Positions 58,172 through 64,000 of a DNA stretch of 64,000 nt are shown here, piece by piece. Within the stretch, counting starts at the first letter, position 1, and every line of letters begins with the position of its first letter. The notes beneath the pieces were generated by a model, which searched no databases, had not been told where the DNA came from, and saw only the letters and a list, made by a program, of their open reading frames with translations. The stretch spans positions 1 through 64,000 of the forward strand of contig NZ_JAUYUS010000016.1 of assembly GCF_030694575.1 (NCBI RefSeq), in the 5' to 3' direction. Both the position numbers and the translations under genes were made by a program. The stretch comes from Parvibaculum sp. Lineage in GTDB: Bacteria; Pseudomonadota; Alphaproteobacteria; Parvibaculales; Parvibaculaceae.

Positions 58172-58791
58172 ACATTTCCAGTCTCGTGAGGGGCGCTACC
58201 GGACTCGCGTCGAAGGCGGCCGGCGGATGGTATCTCTACGCGATCATCGCCGGCGTCGCGTTCGGCGTCGGCGGTGTCGCCGCGTGGAAGACGCAGGATG
58301 TGATCTACGGCAAGCAGGTCGCCGAACTGAATACCAAAGTTGCCCAGGCCGAGGCCGCTCACGGCGAGGATCTTCGTATCATCGCGATTGAGGCCTCCGC
58401 AGACCTTCTCGCGAAGATGGCAGAGATTGAGCGCCTGCAAGGTCTGATTTCCAACATCGAGGCCAAGAGCTTTAAGGAGATGCAAAATGCGCGTGCTGAA
58501 AATGATCGGCTTCGTGACGATGTGCGGGATGGCATTGTTCGGCTGCGCATCGCCGTCCGAGGAGCCTCGCCCTCAAATCCTGCCGATGGCGAACTCCTGC
58601 CCGGCGCCGGTTCCGATGCCGTCATGGGTGATGGAACCTCCGTCGAACTCAGTCCAGAAGCTGGACAAGCTGTTCTCGATCTCCGCGCCGGACTGATCGT
58701 TGACGATGCGAAGCTTCGCGCTTGCCAGGCTATTTCAGCGGCGCAAAGGACGGCTCCACCTTCGGTGTCGACGGCTCCTCGCGCCCGCTGA
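58168..58791 (+). CDS. Rz-like i-spanin
   Basis: A 207-residue type II membrane protein: one N-terminal membrane segment (about 21-42) and then a long coiled-coil periplasmic helix (VAELNTKVAQAEAAHG...IERLQGLISNIEAK). This is the usual inner-membrane spanin. A lipoprotein ORF lies in another frame inside it (58487-58696). ATG overlaps the previous stop. Confidence 0.75.
   Translation: MNISSLVRGATGLASKAAGGWYLYAIIAGVAFGVGGVAAWKTQDVIYGKQVAELNTKVAQAEAAHGEDLRIIAIEASADLLAKMAEIERLQGLISNIEAKSFKEMQNARAENDRLRDDVRDGIVRLRIAVRGASPSNPADGELLPGAGSDAVMGDGTSVELSPEAGQAVLDLRAGLIVDDAKLRACQAISAAQRTAPPSVSTAPRAR
58487..58696 (+). CDS. Nested Rz1-like o-spanin lipoprotein
   Basis: A 69-residue lipoprotein encoded wholly inside the Rz-like gene in a different frame. 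The signal MRVLKMIGFVTMCGMALFGC carries a lipobox (ALFGC) and the mature part is Pro-rich (SCPAPVPMPSW), as in Rz1. GGAG lies eight bases before the ATG. Confidence 0.8.
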   Translation: MRVLKMIGFVTMCGMALFGCASPSEEPRPQILPMANSCPAPVPMPSWVMEPPSNSVQKLDKLFSISAPD

Positions 58792-58863
58792 AATCTTCAC
58801 TTCTGGGATGTAGCGGGAACCTGAGTGATTGTCGGGGAAGTAGCGTTATGCTTCGACGAAACC

Positions 58864-58881
58864 GCCAGCATTACCGCTGGC
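58864..58881 (+). terminator. Hairpin at phage right end
   Basis: GCCAGC-ATTACC-GCTGGC stem-loop, then an A/T-rich stretch (CATTTTCCGTTTTC). It plausibly ends the lysis transcript. Confidence 0.45.
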
Positions 58882-58910
58882 AGCGAGCATTTTCCGTTTT
58901 CTGAAAATCA

Positions 58911-58927
58911 TATAACACATTGTTATA
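58911..58927. promoter_or_regulatory. Palindrome near attR
   Basis: TATAACA-CAT-TGTTATA, a perfect 7-3-7 inverted repeat 25 bases inside the phage end. It could be an arm-type site for integrase or Xis or an operator. Confidence 0.35.
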
Positions 58928-58952
58928 ATTGACGTTTTCGGAATTTACAGCA

Positions 58953-58973
58953 GGCCTATTGCAATCATAGGCC
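58953..58973. other. Candidate attR core
   Basis: GGCCTAT-TGCAATC-ATAGGCC: 7-bp perfect inverted arms around a 7-bp spacer, the geometry of a tyrosine-recombinase core site. It lies where thioesterase coding similarity ends (within the MAY codons). The matching attL is outside the window. Confidence 0.6.
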
Positions 58974-59085
58974 ATGTTGAGATGTCCGTTGAAATCCACC
59001 CATTGCTTCTCGACCTTGCGAAGCGGGCATTCGAGCGGCTGTCCGGCGGTGAAGAGGGCAGTCATCGGCGTTTCCTTTTTATTTT

Positions 59086-59169
59086 CGTCATTGCGAGCGA
59101 AGCGAAGCAATCCAGGAGCGGCATCGTAGGGCTGGATTGCTTCGTCGGCTACGCCTCCTCGCAATGACG
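59086..59169. repeat. Chromosomal palindromic repeat 1
   Basis: Imperfect inverted repeat with arms CGTCATTGCGAGCGAAGC and the complement near 59133-59169. This type of intergenic repeat is common in alphaproteobacterial genomes. It lies between the cut thioesterase and the dehydrogenase gene. Confidence 0.7.
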
Positions 59170-59223
59170 TGAATGGAAAATTCCGTGTTAAAGTAACCAA
59201 AACGGCGATCAAGGAGCGCGGCC

Positions 59224-60618
59224 ATGAGCAGGGCAGCGGCGAGGGACGAGGGAAGGGCGGCGGCGCTTGGCGAATTGCAGGCGCTTCTCGGCGACCGGCT
59301 GACGACAGCGGCGGCGATGCGCGAGGCCCATGGCTGCGACGAGAGCTGGCATGCCGTTGCGATGCCCGATGCGGTCGCCTTCGCGCGGACGACGGAGGAA
59401 GTCGCCGCCATTGTCCGCATCTGTTCGGCTCACGACATGCCCATCATTCCCTTCGGTGCGGGCACCTCGCTTGAAGGCCATGTCTCGGCCGTGCATGGCG
59501 GCCTCTCGCTCGACCTCTCGCAGATGAACGCCATTCTCGAGGTGAACGCGGCCGATCTCGATGTGCGCGTCGAGGCCGGCGTCACGCGCAAGCAGCTCAA
59601 CGACTATCTGCGCGACACGGGACTCTTCTTTCCCATCGACCCCGGCGCCAACGCCACCATCGGCGGCATGGTCGCGACGCGCGCGTCCGGCACCAACGCA
59701 GTCCGCTACGGCACCATGCGCGAAAACGTGCTGAACCTCACCGCCGTCATGGCGGACGGTTCCGTGGTGCGGACCGCGCGGCGGGCGCGCAAGTCATCCG
59801 CAGGCTACGATCTCACGCGGTTGCTGATAGGCTCGGAAGGCACGCTCGGCATCGTCACCGAAGTGACGCTCCGGCTTTACGGCATACCGGAAGCTATCCG
59901 TTCCGGTGTCGTCCCCTTCGCCAGTATCGAAGGCGCGGTCGATGCCGTCATCGAAACCATCCAGTCGGGCCTTCCGGTCGCGCGCATCGAAATCCTCGAT
60001 CCCCTGTCGATCCGCGCCTGCAACGCCTATTCCAAACTGACGCTCGCGGAGGTGCCGACGCTCTTCGTCGAGTTTCACGGCACGGATGCCTCCGTCGCCG
60101 AACAGGCGGAACGCTTCGGTGCCATCGCCTCCGAGCATGGCGGCGGTGTATCCGAATGGGCGACGAAAGCCGAAGACCGCACGAGGCTCTGGGAGGCGCG
60201 CCATAACGCCTATTACGCCGCGCTCGCCTATGCGCCCGGCAAGAAGGGCATGGTCACCGATGTCTGCGTGCCGATCTCGCGCCTTGCGGAAGCGATAAGG
60301 GGCACACTGGCCGATCTCGAAACCTCGTTCCTGAAAGCGCCGATCGTCGGCCATGTCGGCGACGGCAATTTCCACATGCTGCTGCTGATGGACCCCGCGA
60401 ACCCGCAGGACCTCGCGGAAGCCACTCGCCTTCACGACCGCATGGTCGCCCGCGCCCTCTCCCTCGACGGCACCTGCACCGGCGAACACGGCATCGGCGA
60501 GGGCAAGATCAAGTTCCTCGAAGCGGAACACGGAACCGGCGTCGCCGTCATGCGCGCCATCAAGCAGGCGCTCGACCCGAAGGGGATTTTGAATCCGGGG
60601 AAGATATTTCCGGTCTGA
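59224..60618 (+). CDS. FAD-linked D-lactate/glycolate-type dehydrogenase
   Basis: A 464-residue FAD-dependent oxidase of the GlcD/D-lactate dehydrogenase (cytochrome) family. The FAD-binding PCMH domain (about 45-225) has PIIPFGAGTSLEGH near residue 78 and IDPGANATIGGMVATRASGTNAVRYG near 138. The C-terminal domain ends with GHVGDGNFH near 377 and TGEHGIGEGK near 420. It oxidises a 2-hydroxy acid and passes electrons to the respiratory chain. Start with AAGGAG upstream. This is host DNA. Confidence 0.9.
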   Translation: MSRAAARDEGRAAALGELQALLGDRLTTAAAMREAHGCDESWHAVAMPDAVAFARTTEEVAAIVRICSAHDMPIIPFGAGTSLEGHVSAVHGGLSLDLSQMNAILEVNAADLDVRVEAGVTRKQLNDYLRDTGLFFPIDPGANATIGGMVATRASGTNAVRYGTMRENVLNLTAVMADGSVVRTARRARKSSAGYDLTRLLIGSEGTLGIVTEVTLRLYGIPEAIRSGVVPFASIEGAVDAVIETIQSGLPVARIEILDPLSIRACNAYSKLTLAEVPTLFVEFHGTDASVAEQAERFGAIASEHGGGVSEWATKAEDRTRLWEARHNAYYAALAYAPGKKGMVTDVCVPISRLAEAIRGTLADLETSFLKAPIVGHVGDGNFHMLLLMDPANPQDLAEATRLHDRMVARALSLDGTCTGEHGIGEGKIKFLEAEHGTGVAVMRAIKQALDPKGILNPGKIFPV

Positions 60619-60939
60619 TGTGCCTTATTATTCAGTATACAAACAAAAAATGTCATCCCGGCGAAAGCTGAGATCCATGGACGGCGCGCCAGCCGGTTAA
60701 CTTGTACGCTCACGCTATATGACAAGAGGCTCATGGCCCCCGGCTTTCGCCGGGGTGACACCTGCTTTTGATCGTCTCGTCGTCAAAACCGGGGATAACA
60801 AATTTTTCAGAAGCAAAAAATACGACCGTGTAACCGAAACGAAGCGGGGACAACATCACCCCGAAATCGTTTGTGACAAATCGTTGACAGTTCGATGACA
60901 GTCGCGGGATAAGCCGGTTTTATCCCCGTTTTCATACCC
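60619..60939. other. Intergenic region between convergent host genes
   Basis: 321 bases without a gene. It contains the palindromic repeat at 60651-60760 and A/T-rich stretches. A CGTTGACAG and CGATGACAG pair near 60880 is of uncertain meaning. Confidence 0.5.
60651..60760. repeat. Chromosomal palindromic repeat 2
   Basis: Outer arms TGTCATCCCGGCGAAAGC and GCTTTCGCCGGGGTGACA are complementary over most of their length. A different family from repeat 1, again a widespread alphaproteobacterial intergenic element. An ACTTGTAC half site inside it is probably chance. Confidence 0.7.
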
Positions 60940-62073
60940 TCAATCCAGCGTCTGGCGATAGCGATTCAGGGCGACGATGGAGACCCCGACAAGGAAGGCG
61001 AGAAGCGCCGCCATGTCCGGCACGATCTCCGCAAACCCGTTTCCCTTCAGTAGAATTCCGCGCACCATGCGGAGAAAGTGCGTAAGCGGAAGAACCTCGC
61101 CGAGCCATTGCGCCCATACCGGCATGCCGCGAAACGGAAACATGAATCCGGAAAGCAGGATCGACGGCAGGAAGAAAAAGATCGTCATCTGTATCGCCTG
61201 CAACTGATTGCGTGCCAGCGTCGAGAAAGTGAAACCGACGGCGAGGTTCGCGGCAACGAAGAAGAACAGAACGAACGACAGCAGCCACAGGCTGCCGACG
61301 ATCGGCACTTCGAAAAGCCAGTAGGCGGCGGCGAGCACGACGGCCGTCTGGATGTAGCCGATCATGATGTAGGGCAGTATCTTTCCCATCATCACTTCGA
61401 GCGGCCGCACCGGCATCGTCAGCAGGTTCTCCATCGTGCCGCGTTCGATTTCGCGCGTCATCGCAAGCGCGGTGAAGATGATCATCGTCATGGTGAGAAT
61501 GACGCCGATCAATCCCGGCACGATGTTGAGTTCCGTACGGCCTTCCGCGTTGTAGCGCCGATGGATCACGACATCGACAAGGGAGGTTCCCGCGCGCTGC
61601 GCTGCAAGCGATCCCTGAAGATCGCGATTGAAAACCGTTGTTGCGAGAAGCTGCAGGCCGGCAACGGCATTCCCCGTCGCGGCGGGGTCCGTCGCATCGG
61701 CATCGAGCAGCAATTGCGGCCGCTGTCCGCGCTGCATGTCGCGGCTGAAGCCGGGCGGTATCTGCACCACGAACTGCACCTTCCCGGTGCGGATCATGTC
61801 CTCCGCTTCCGCCGCCGTTCGGGCCTCTCCCACGATGTCGAAATAGTCCGAGTTCTCGAGACCCTTCACCAGCGTCCGCGTGAAGACAGAATGATCCTGC
61901 GAGAAGAGGGCGGTCGGCAAATGCTTCGGGTCGGAGTTGATCGCATAGCCGAACAGCACGAGCTGCATCACCGGCACGCCGAGCATCATCGCGAAGGTGA
62001 GCCGGTCGCGCCGCATCTGGATGAATTCCTTGCGGATCAGCGCGCCGAGCCGGAAGAGCGAGAAGCGTCGCAT
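60940..62073 (-). CDS. ABC-2 type transporter permease
   Basis: A 377-residue permease of the YbhS/YhhJ type. One N-terminal membrane helix (LTFAMMLGVPVMQLVLFGYAIN, about 24-45), a large extracytoplasmic domain (about 46-175) and about five C-terminal helices (LIGVILTMTMIIFTALAM through LLAFLVGVSIVAL). The segment EIERGTMENLLTMPVRPLEVMMGKILPY is the conserved intracellular loop. It acts with the ATPase and HlyD protein encoded upstream as an exporter. Four bases follow the ATPase stop. Confidence 0.9.
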   Translation of the reverse strand: MRRFSLFRLGALIRKEFIQMRRDRLTFAMMLGVPVMQLVLFGYAINSDPKHLPTALFSQDHSVFTRTLVKGLENSDYFDIVGEARTAAEAEDMIRTGKVQFVVQIPPGFSRDMQRGQRPQLLLDADATDPAATGNAVAGLQLLATTVFNRDLQGSLAAQRAGTSLVDVVIHRRYNAEGRTELNIVPGLIGVILTMTMIIFTALAMTREIERGTMENLLTMPVRPLEVMMGKILPYIMIGYIQTAVVLAAAYWLFEVPIVGSLWLLSFVLFFFVAANLAVGFTFSTLARNQLQAIQMTIFFFLPSILLSGFMFPFRGMPVWAQWLGEVLPLTHFLRMVRGILLKGNGFAEIVPDMAALLAFLVGVSIVALNRYRQTLD

Positions 62074-62077
62074 GGCA

Positions 62078-63043
62078 TCACCCGAAATTATCCGATGCGC
62101 CCTGCATCATGTGAATAAAGACATCCTCGAGCGTCGGCTCGACCTTGCGCCAGTTCAATCCATCCTCGCCGCGCCAGGGCGCCACCGCCGCGTCGAGCGC
62201 ATTGTCGTTGGCGCCGCTCACATGCAGCGTCGTGCCGAAGGGGGCCACCATGTCGACGCCGCCCCTGCCGGCGAGGTCGTGCGCGAGCCGGTTGATCCGG
62301 CGTTGCGACGTGCCGCTGACATGCCAGGTTGCGAGGCCCGATTGTGCGATGACGTCATGCACCGTGCCGCGCGCGAGCAGCTTGCCGTAGGCGAGATAGC
62401 AGATCTTGTGGCAGCGTTCGGCCTCGTCCATGTAGTGGGTGCTGACGAGCACCGTGAGACCGCTGTCGGCGAGCCGGTGAATCTCGTCCCAGAATTCGCG
62501 CCGCGCCTTCGGGTCGACGCCCGCCGTCGGCTCGTCGAGCAGCAGCAGTTTTGGCCCGTGCATGATCGCGGCGGCGAGTGCGAGCCGTTGTTTCCAGCCG
62601 CCCGACAGCGTGCCCGCGAGCTGATGCGCGCGGTTCTCGAGGTTCAGTTTCTCCAGCGTTTCCTGCACTATCTTGCGCGGGCGCTTCAATCCGTAGATCG
62701 AGGCGACGAAGTGCAGGTTCTCGCGGATCGACAAATCCTCGTAGAGACTGAAGCGCTGCGTCATGTAACCGACTTCGCGTTTGATGCGCGCGCTCTCCGT
62801 CAGGATGTCGTGGCCGAGGCAGGTGCCGGTGCCCGCGTCCGGCGTGAGCAGTCCGCAGAGCAGGCGGATCGTCGTCGTCTTGCCGCTGCCGTTTGGTCCG
62901 AGGAAGCCGTAGATTTCGCCTTCCGCCACCTGCATGTCGACATCGTCGACGACTTTTGTGCCGCCGAAACTTTTCGTGAGGCCGCGCACATCGATGACGA
63001 GCGGCGCGTCGTCCGCCGGTTCGCTTGCATGCGGCTGGTTCAT
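62078..63043 (-). CDS. ABC transporter ATP-binding protein
   Basis: A 321-residue ATPase with Walker A GPNGSGKT at residues 49-56, signature LSGGWKQRL, Walker B LLLLDEPTAGVDP and a switch His. The C-terminal 90 residues resemble YbhF-type tails. The ATG at 63043 is chosen because AAGGAG lies eight bases upstream of it. A GTG nine bases earlier is too close. It overlaps nothing but follows the HlyD stop by five bases. Confidence 0.92.
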   Translation of the reverse strand: MNQPHASEPADDAPLVIDVRGLTKSFGGTKVVDDVDMQVAEGEIYGFLGPNGSGKTTTIRLLCGLLTPDAGTGTCLGHDILTESARIKREVGYMTQRFSLYEDLSIRENLHFVASIYGLKRPRKIVQETLEKLNLENRAHQLAGTLSGGWKQRLALAAAIMHGPKLLLLDEPTAGVDPKARREFWDEIHRLADSGLTVLVSTHYMDEAERCHKICYLAYGKLLARGTVHDVIAQSGLATWHVSGTSQRRINRLAHDLAGRGGVDMVAPFGTTLHVSGANDNALDAAVAPWRGEDGLNWRKVEPTLEDVFIHMMQGASDNFG

Positions 63044-63048
63044 CGCGC

Positions 63049-63858
63049 TCACTCCTTGGGAAGGTCGCGCAGCGTCACGGTGACGGGCTGTCCCGGATGC
63101 AGGGCTTCCGGCGTTTCGTCCGGCGTCGCCTCAGCCATGTAGACGAGTTTTTCCTTCGACCTGTCGCTGTAGATGACGGGTGGGGTGAATTCGGCTTCCG
63201 TCGAGACGAAACGGATGGTGCCCGCGAAATTTTCCGGGCAACCGCTGCATGAGAACAGCACCGCGCCGCCTGCGCGGATGCGGCCAAGCTCCGCTTCGGG
63301 CACGAAGAAGCGCACCTTGATGTTCTGCGGCGGCAGCAGCGAGACGACAGGCTGGCTCGCCGCCGCGAACTCGCCCGGGCGGAACAATACGTCCTGCACG
63401 AGCGCGTCCGCGGGCGCATGGCCTTCGCGCCGCTTCAAGCGCCATTCCGCCTGGTCGAGCGCCGATGCCGTGGCGAGCGTTGCCGCCCCCGCGCGGTCGC
63501 GCCGTGCACGCGCCGTGTCGAGTTCGGCCTGTGCAACGTTGCGCTGCTTGCGCAGTTCCATCTTGCGCTGAAGGTCCAGTTGCGCTTCCTGCAGCGTCGC
63601 CTTCGCCTCGGCGAGATTGGCGGCGGCGGCGTCGCGCGCGGCTTTCTCCGATGTTGCGTCCAGCCGGAAGAGGAGCGCACCGCCTTTCACGCGGTCGCCG
63701 CGCTTCACCTCGATGGCTTCGATCGTGCCGCCGTCGATCGGGGCGACGCGCACATACTCGCCTTCAGCATAGCCTTGCCACGTATCCTTCGGGTGCTCGT
63801 CGCAGGCGGTGAGAAGGAGCGCGGCCGCGCTCGCGAACAGGAGGGAATGGAGGCGCAT
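63049..63858 (-). CDS. HlyD-family membrane fusion lipoprotein
   Basis: A 269-residue periplasmic adaptor. The signal peptide carries a lipobox (ALLLTAC) at residue 19. A biotinyl-lipoyl-like half (VAPIDGGTIEAIEVKRGDRVKGGALLF), a coiled-coil hairpin (about 70-145) and a beta-barrel domain follow. It connects the ABC pump to an outer membrane channel. A YbhG/YhiI-like role is likely. Its start is three bases after the TetR gene stop. Confidence 0.88.
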   Translation of the reverse strand: MRLHSLLFASAAALLLTACDEHPKDTWQGYAEGEYVRVAPIDGGTIEAIEVKRGDRVKGGALLFRLDATSEKAARDAAAANLAEAKATLQEAQLDLQRKMELRKQRNVAQAELDTARARRDRAGAATLATASALDQAEWRLKRREGHAPADALVQDVLFRPGEFAAASQPVVSLLPPQNIKVRFFVPEAELGRIRAGGAVLFSCSGCPENFAGTIRFVSTEAEFTPPVIYSDRSKEKLVYMAEATPDETPEALHPGQPVTVTLRDLPKE

Positions 63859-63861
63859 CGT

Positions 63862-64000
63862 CTACGCCTCCCTGTTCGCGGCGAGGCCGCGCATAACGAA
63901 CTCCGCATGGGCGGCGAAGAAGCCGTCGGGATCGAGTTGCGGAAGTTCGCCGAAGGTATTTCGCGCGAGCGCGTTCATGAGGATCGGGAAGATGATGCTC
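63862..64000 (-). CDS. TetR-family regulator, C-terminal part (cut by window edge)
   Basis: The last 45 codons of a regulator; the reading frame (IIFPILMNALARNTFGEL...FFAAHAEFVMRGL) fits the C-terminal ligand-binding helices of TetR proteins of the CecR/YbiH type. Gene order regulator-HlyD-ATPase-permease matches the E. coli ybiH-ybhGF operon, where CecR represses. The DNA-binding domain lies beyond the edge. Confidence 0.65.
   Translation of the reverse strand, partial: SIIFPILMNALARNTFGELPQLDPDGFFAAHAEFVMRGLAANREA

Larger units (their letters stand above)
58871..59065 (-). pseudogene. Host thioesterase gene cut by the prophage (5' fragment)
   Basis: Reads MTALFTAGQPLECPLRKVEKQWVDFNGHLNMAY, the start of a hotdog-fold acyl-CoA thioesterase (the DFNGHLNMAY segment holds the family's conserved Asp-x-x-Gly-His). 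From residue 34 the frame runs into phage DNA and stops after 31 unrelated codons. AAGGA precedes the ATG. The remainder of the gene should be at the left end of the prophage, outside this window. Confidence 0.7.

Noticed and set aside
1..58970. Mu-like transposable phage
   Set aside because: MuF, baseplate and chaperone similarities exist, but no transposase is seen, and the right end has a recombinase-type core inside a gene rather than a random target duplication.
60696..60710. Fourth ACTTGTAC operator
   Set aside because: Only a half site, inside a chromosomal palindromic repeat and far from phage genes.
61078..63142. Two plus-strand frames of 346 and 381 codons opposite the ABC operon
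   Set aside because: The minus strand encodes unmistakable permease, ATPase and HlyD proteins, and the plus frames are shadows.

Overview
The window is almost entirely a contractile-tailed (myovirus-type) prophage in a GC-rich host, most likely an alphaproteobacterium of the Hyphomicrobiales/Parvibaculum type. The evidence for the host is the alphaproteobacterial gene content of the right flank, a phage-borne DUF2312/GapR-family gene and typical alphaproteobacterial palindromic repeats. The assignment below order level is a guess. Phage sequence runs from the left edge to about 58.97 kb. The phage left end, with integrase, repressor and most replication genes, lies outside the window.

Layout. 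0-3.6 kb: C-terminal part of a SNF2-type helicase, then small and large terminase subunits. 3.6-10.7 kb: many small genes, including a GapR-like nucleoid protein, a SleB-type hydrolase and a single-stranded DNA-binding protein, plus four tRNA genes (Met, Ser, Pro, Gly), tRNA-like debris and hairpin repeats. 10.9-30.4 kb: head genes (portal, MuF-like protein, prohead protease, scaffold, major capsid protein) interleaved with very large or enzyme-like proteins: a zeta-toxin-like kinase, a pyrophosphatase-like domain, a 1942-aa methyltransferase-helicase and a 1506-aa helicase. These look like 'polyvalent' proteins that enter the cell with the DNA. 30.4-50.4 kb: neck, sheath, tube, frameshifted tail chaperones, tape measure with a lysozyme-like domain, and baseplate. 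It is interrupted at 33.0-36.75 kb by a five-gene minus-strand operon (T5 A1-like metallophosphoesterase, dNTP pyrophosphohydrolase-like, deoxyribosyltransferase-like, proteasome-like Ntn hydrolase, HK97 gp10-like). 50.5-56.8 kb: two paralogous tail fibres with a prolyl-hydroxylase-like oxygenase and a TylF-type methyltransferase between them. 56.9-58.8 kb: lysis module (DUF5675, two holin-like proteins, nested Rz/Rz1). At about 58.97 kb is a candidate attR, where a host thioesterase gene is cut. 59.2-64 kb: host genes for an FAD-linked D-lactate/glycolate-type dehydrogenase, and a TetR - HlyD - ABC ATPase - permease operon read on the minus strand.

The most striking signal is regulatory. Twelve plus-strand sites and one minus-strand site share the motif TCGTGA(C/T/G)-N7-T-N6, with the next base as inferred transcription start. 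At seven of them the A of a gene's ATG falls exactly on that base and no Shine-Dalgarno sequence is visible. At two more, the ATG at or within one base of that position opens a tiny ORF whose end overlaps the start of a large gene. In the remaining cases the start lies a few tens of bases downstream, in most with a Shine-Dalgarno sequence. I read this as a phage-specific late promoter that makes many leaderless mRNAs and divides the structural genome into about a dozen transcription units.
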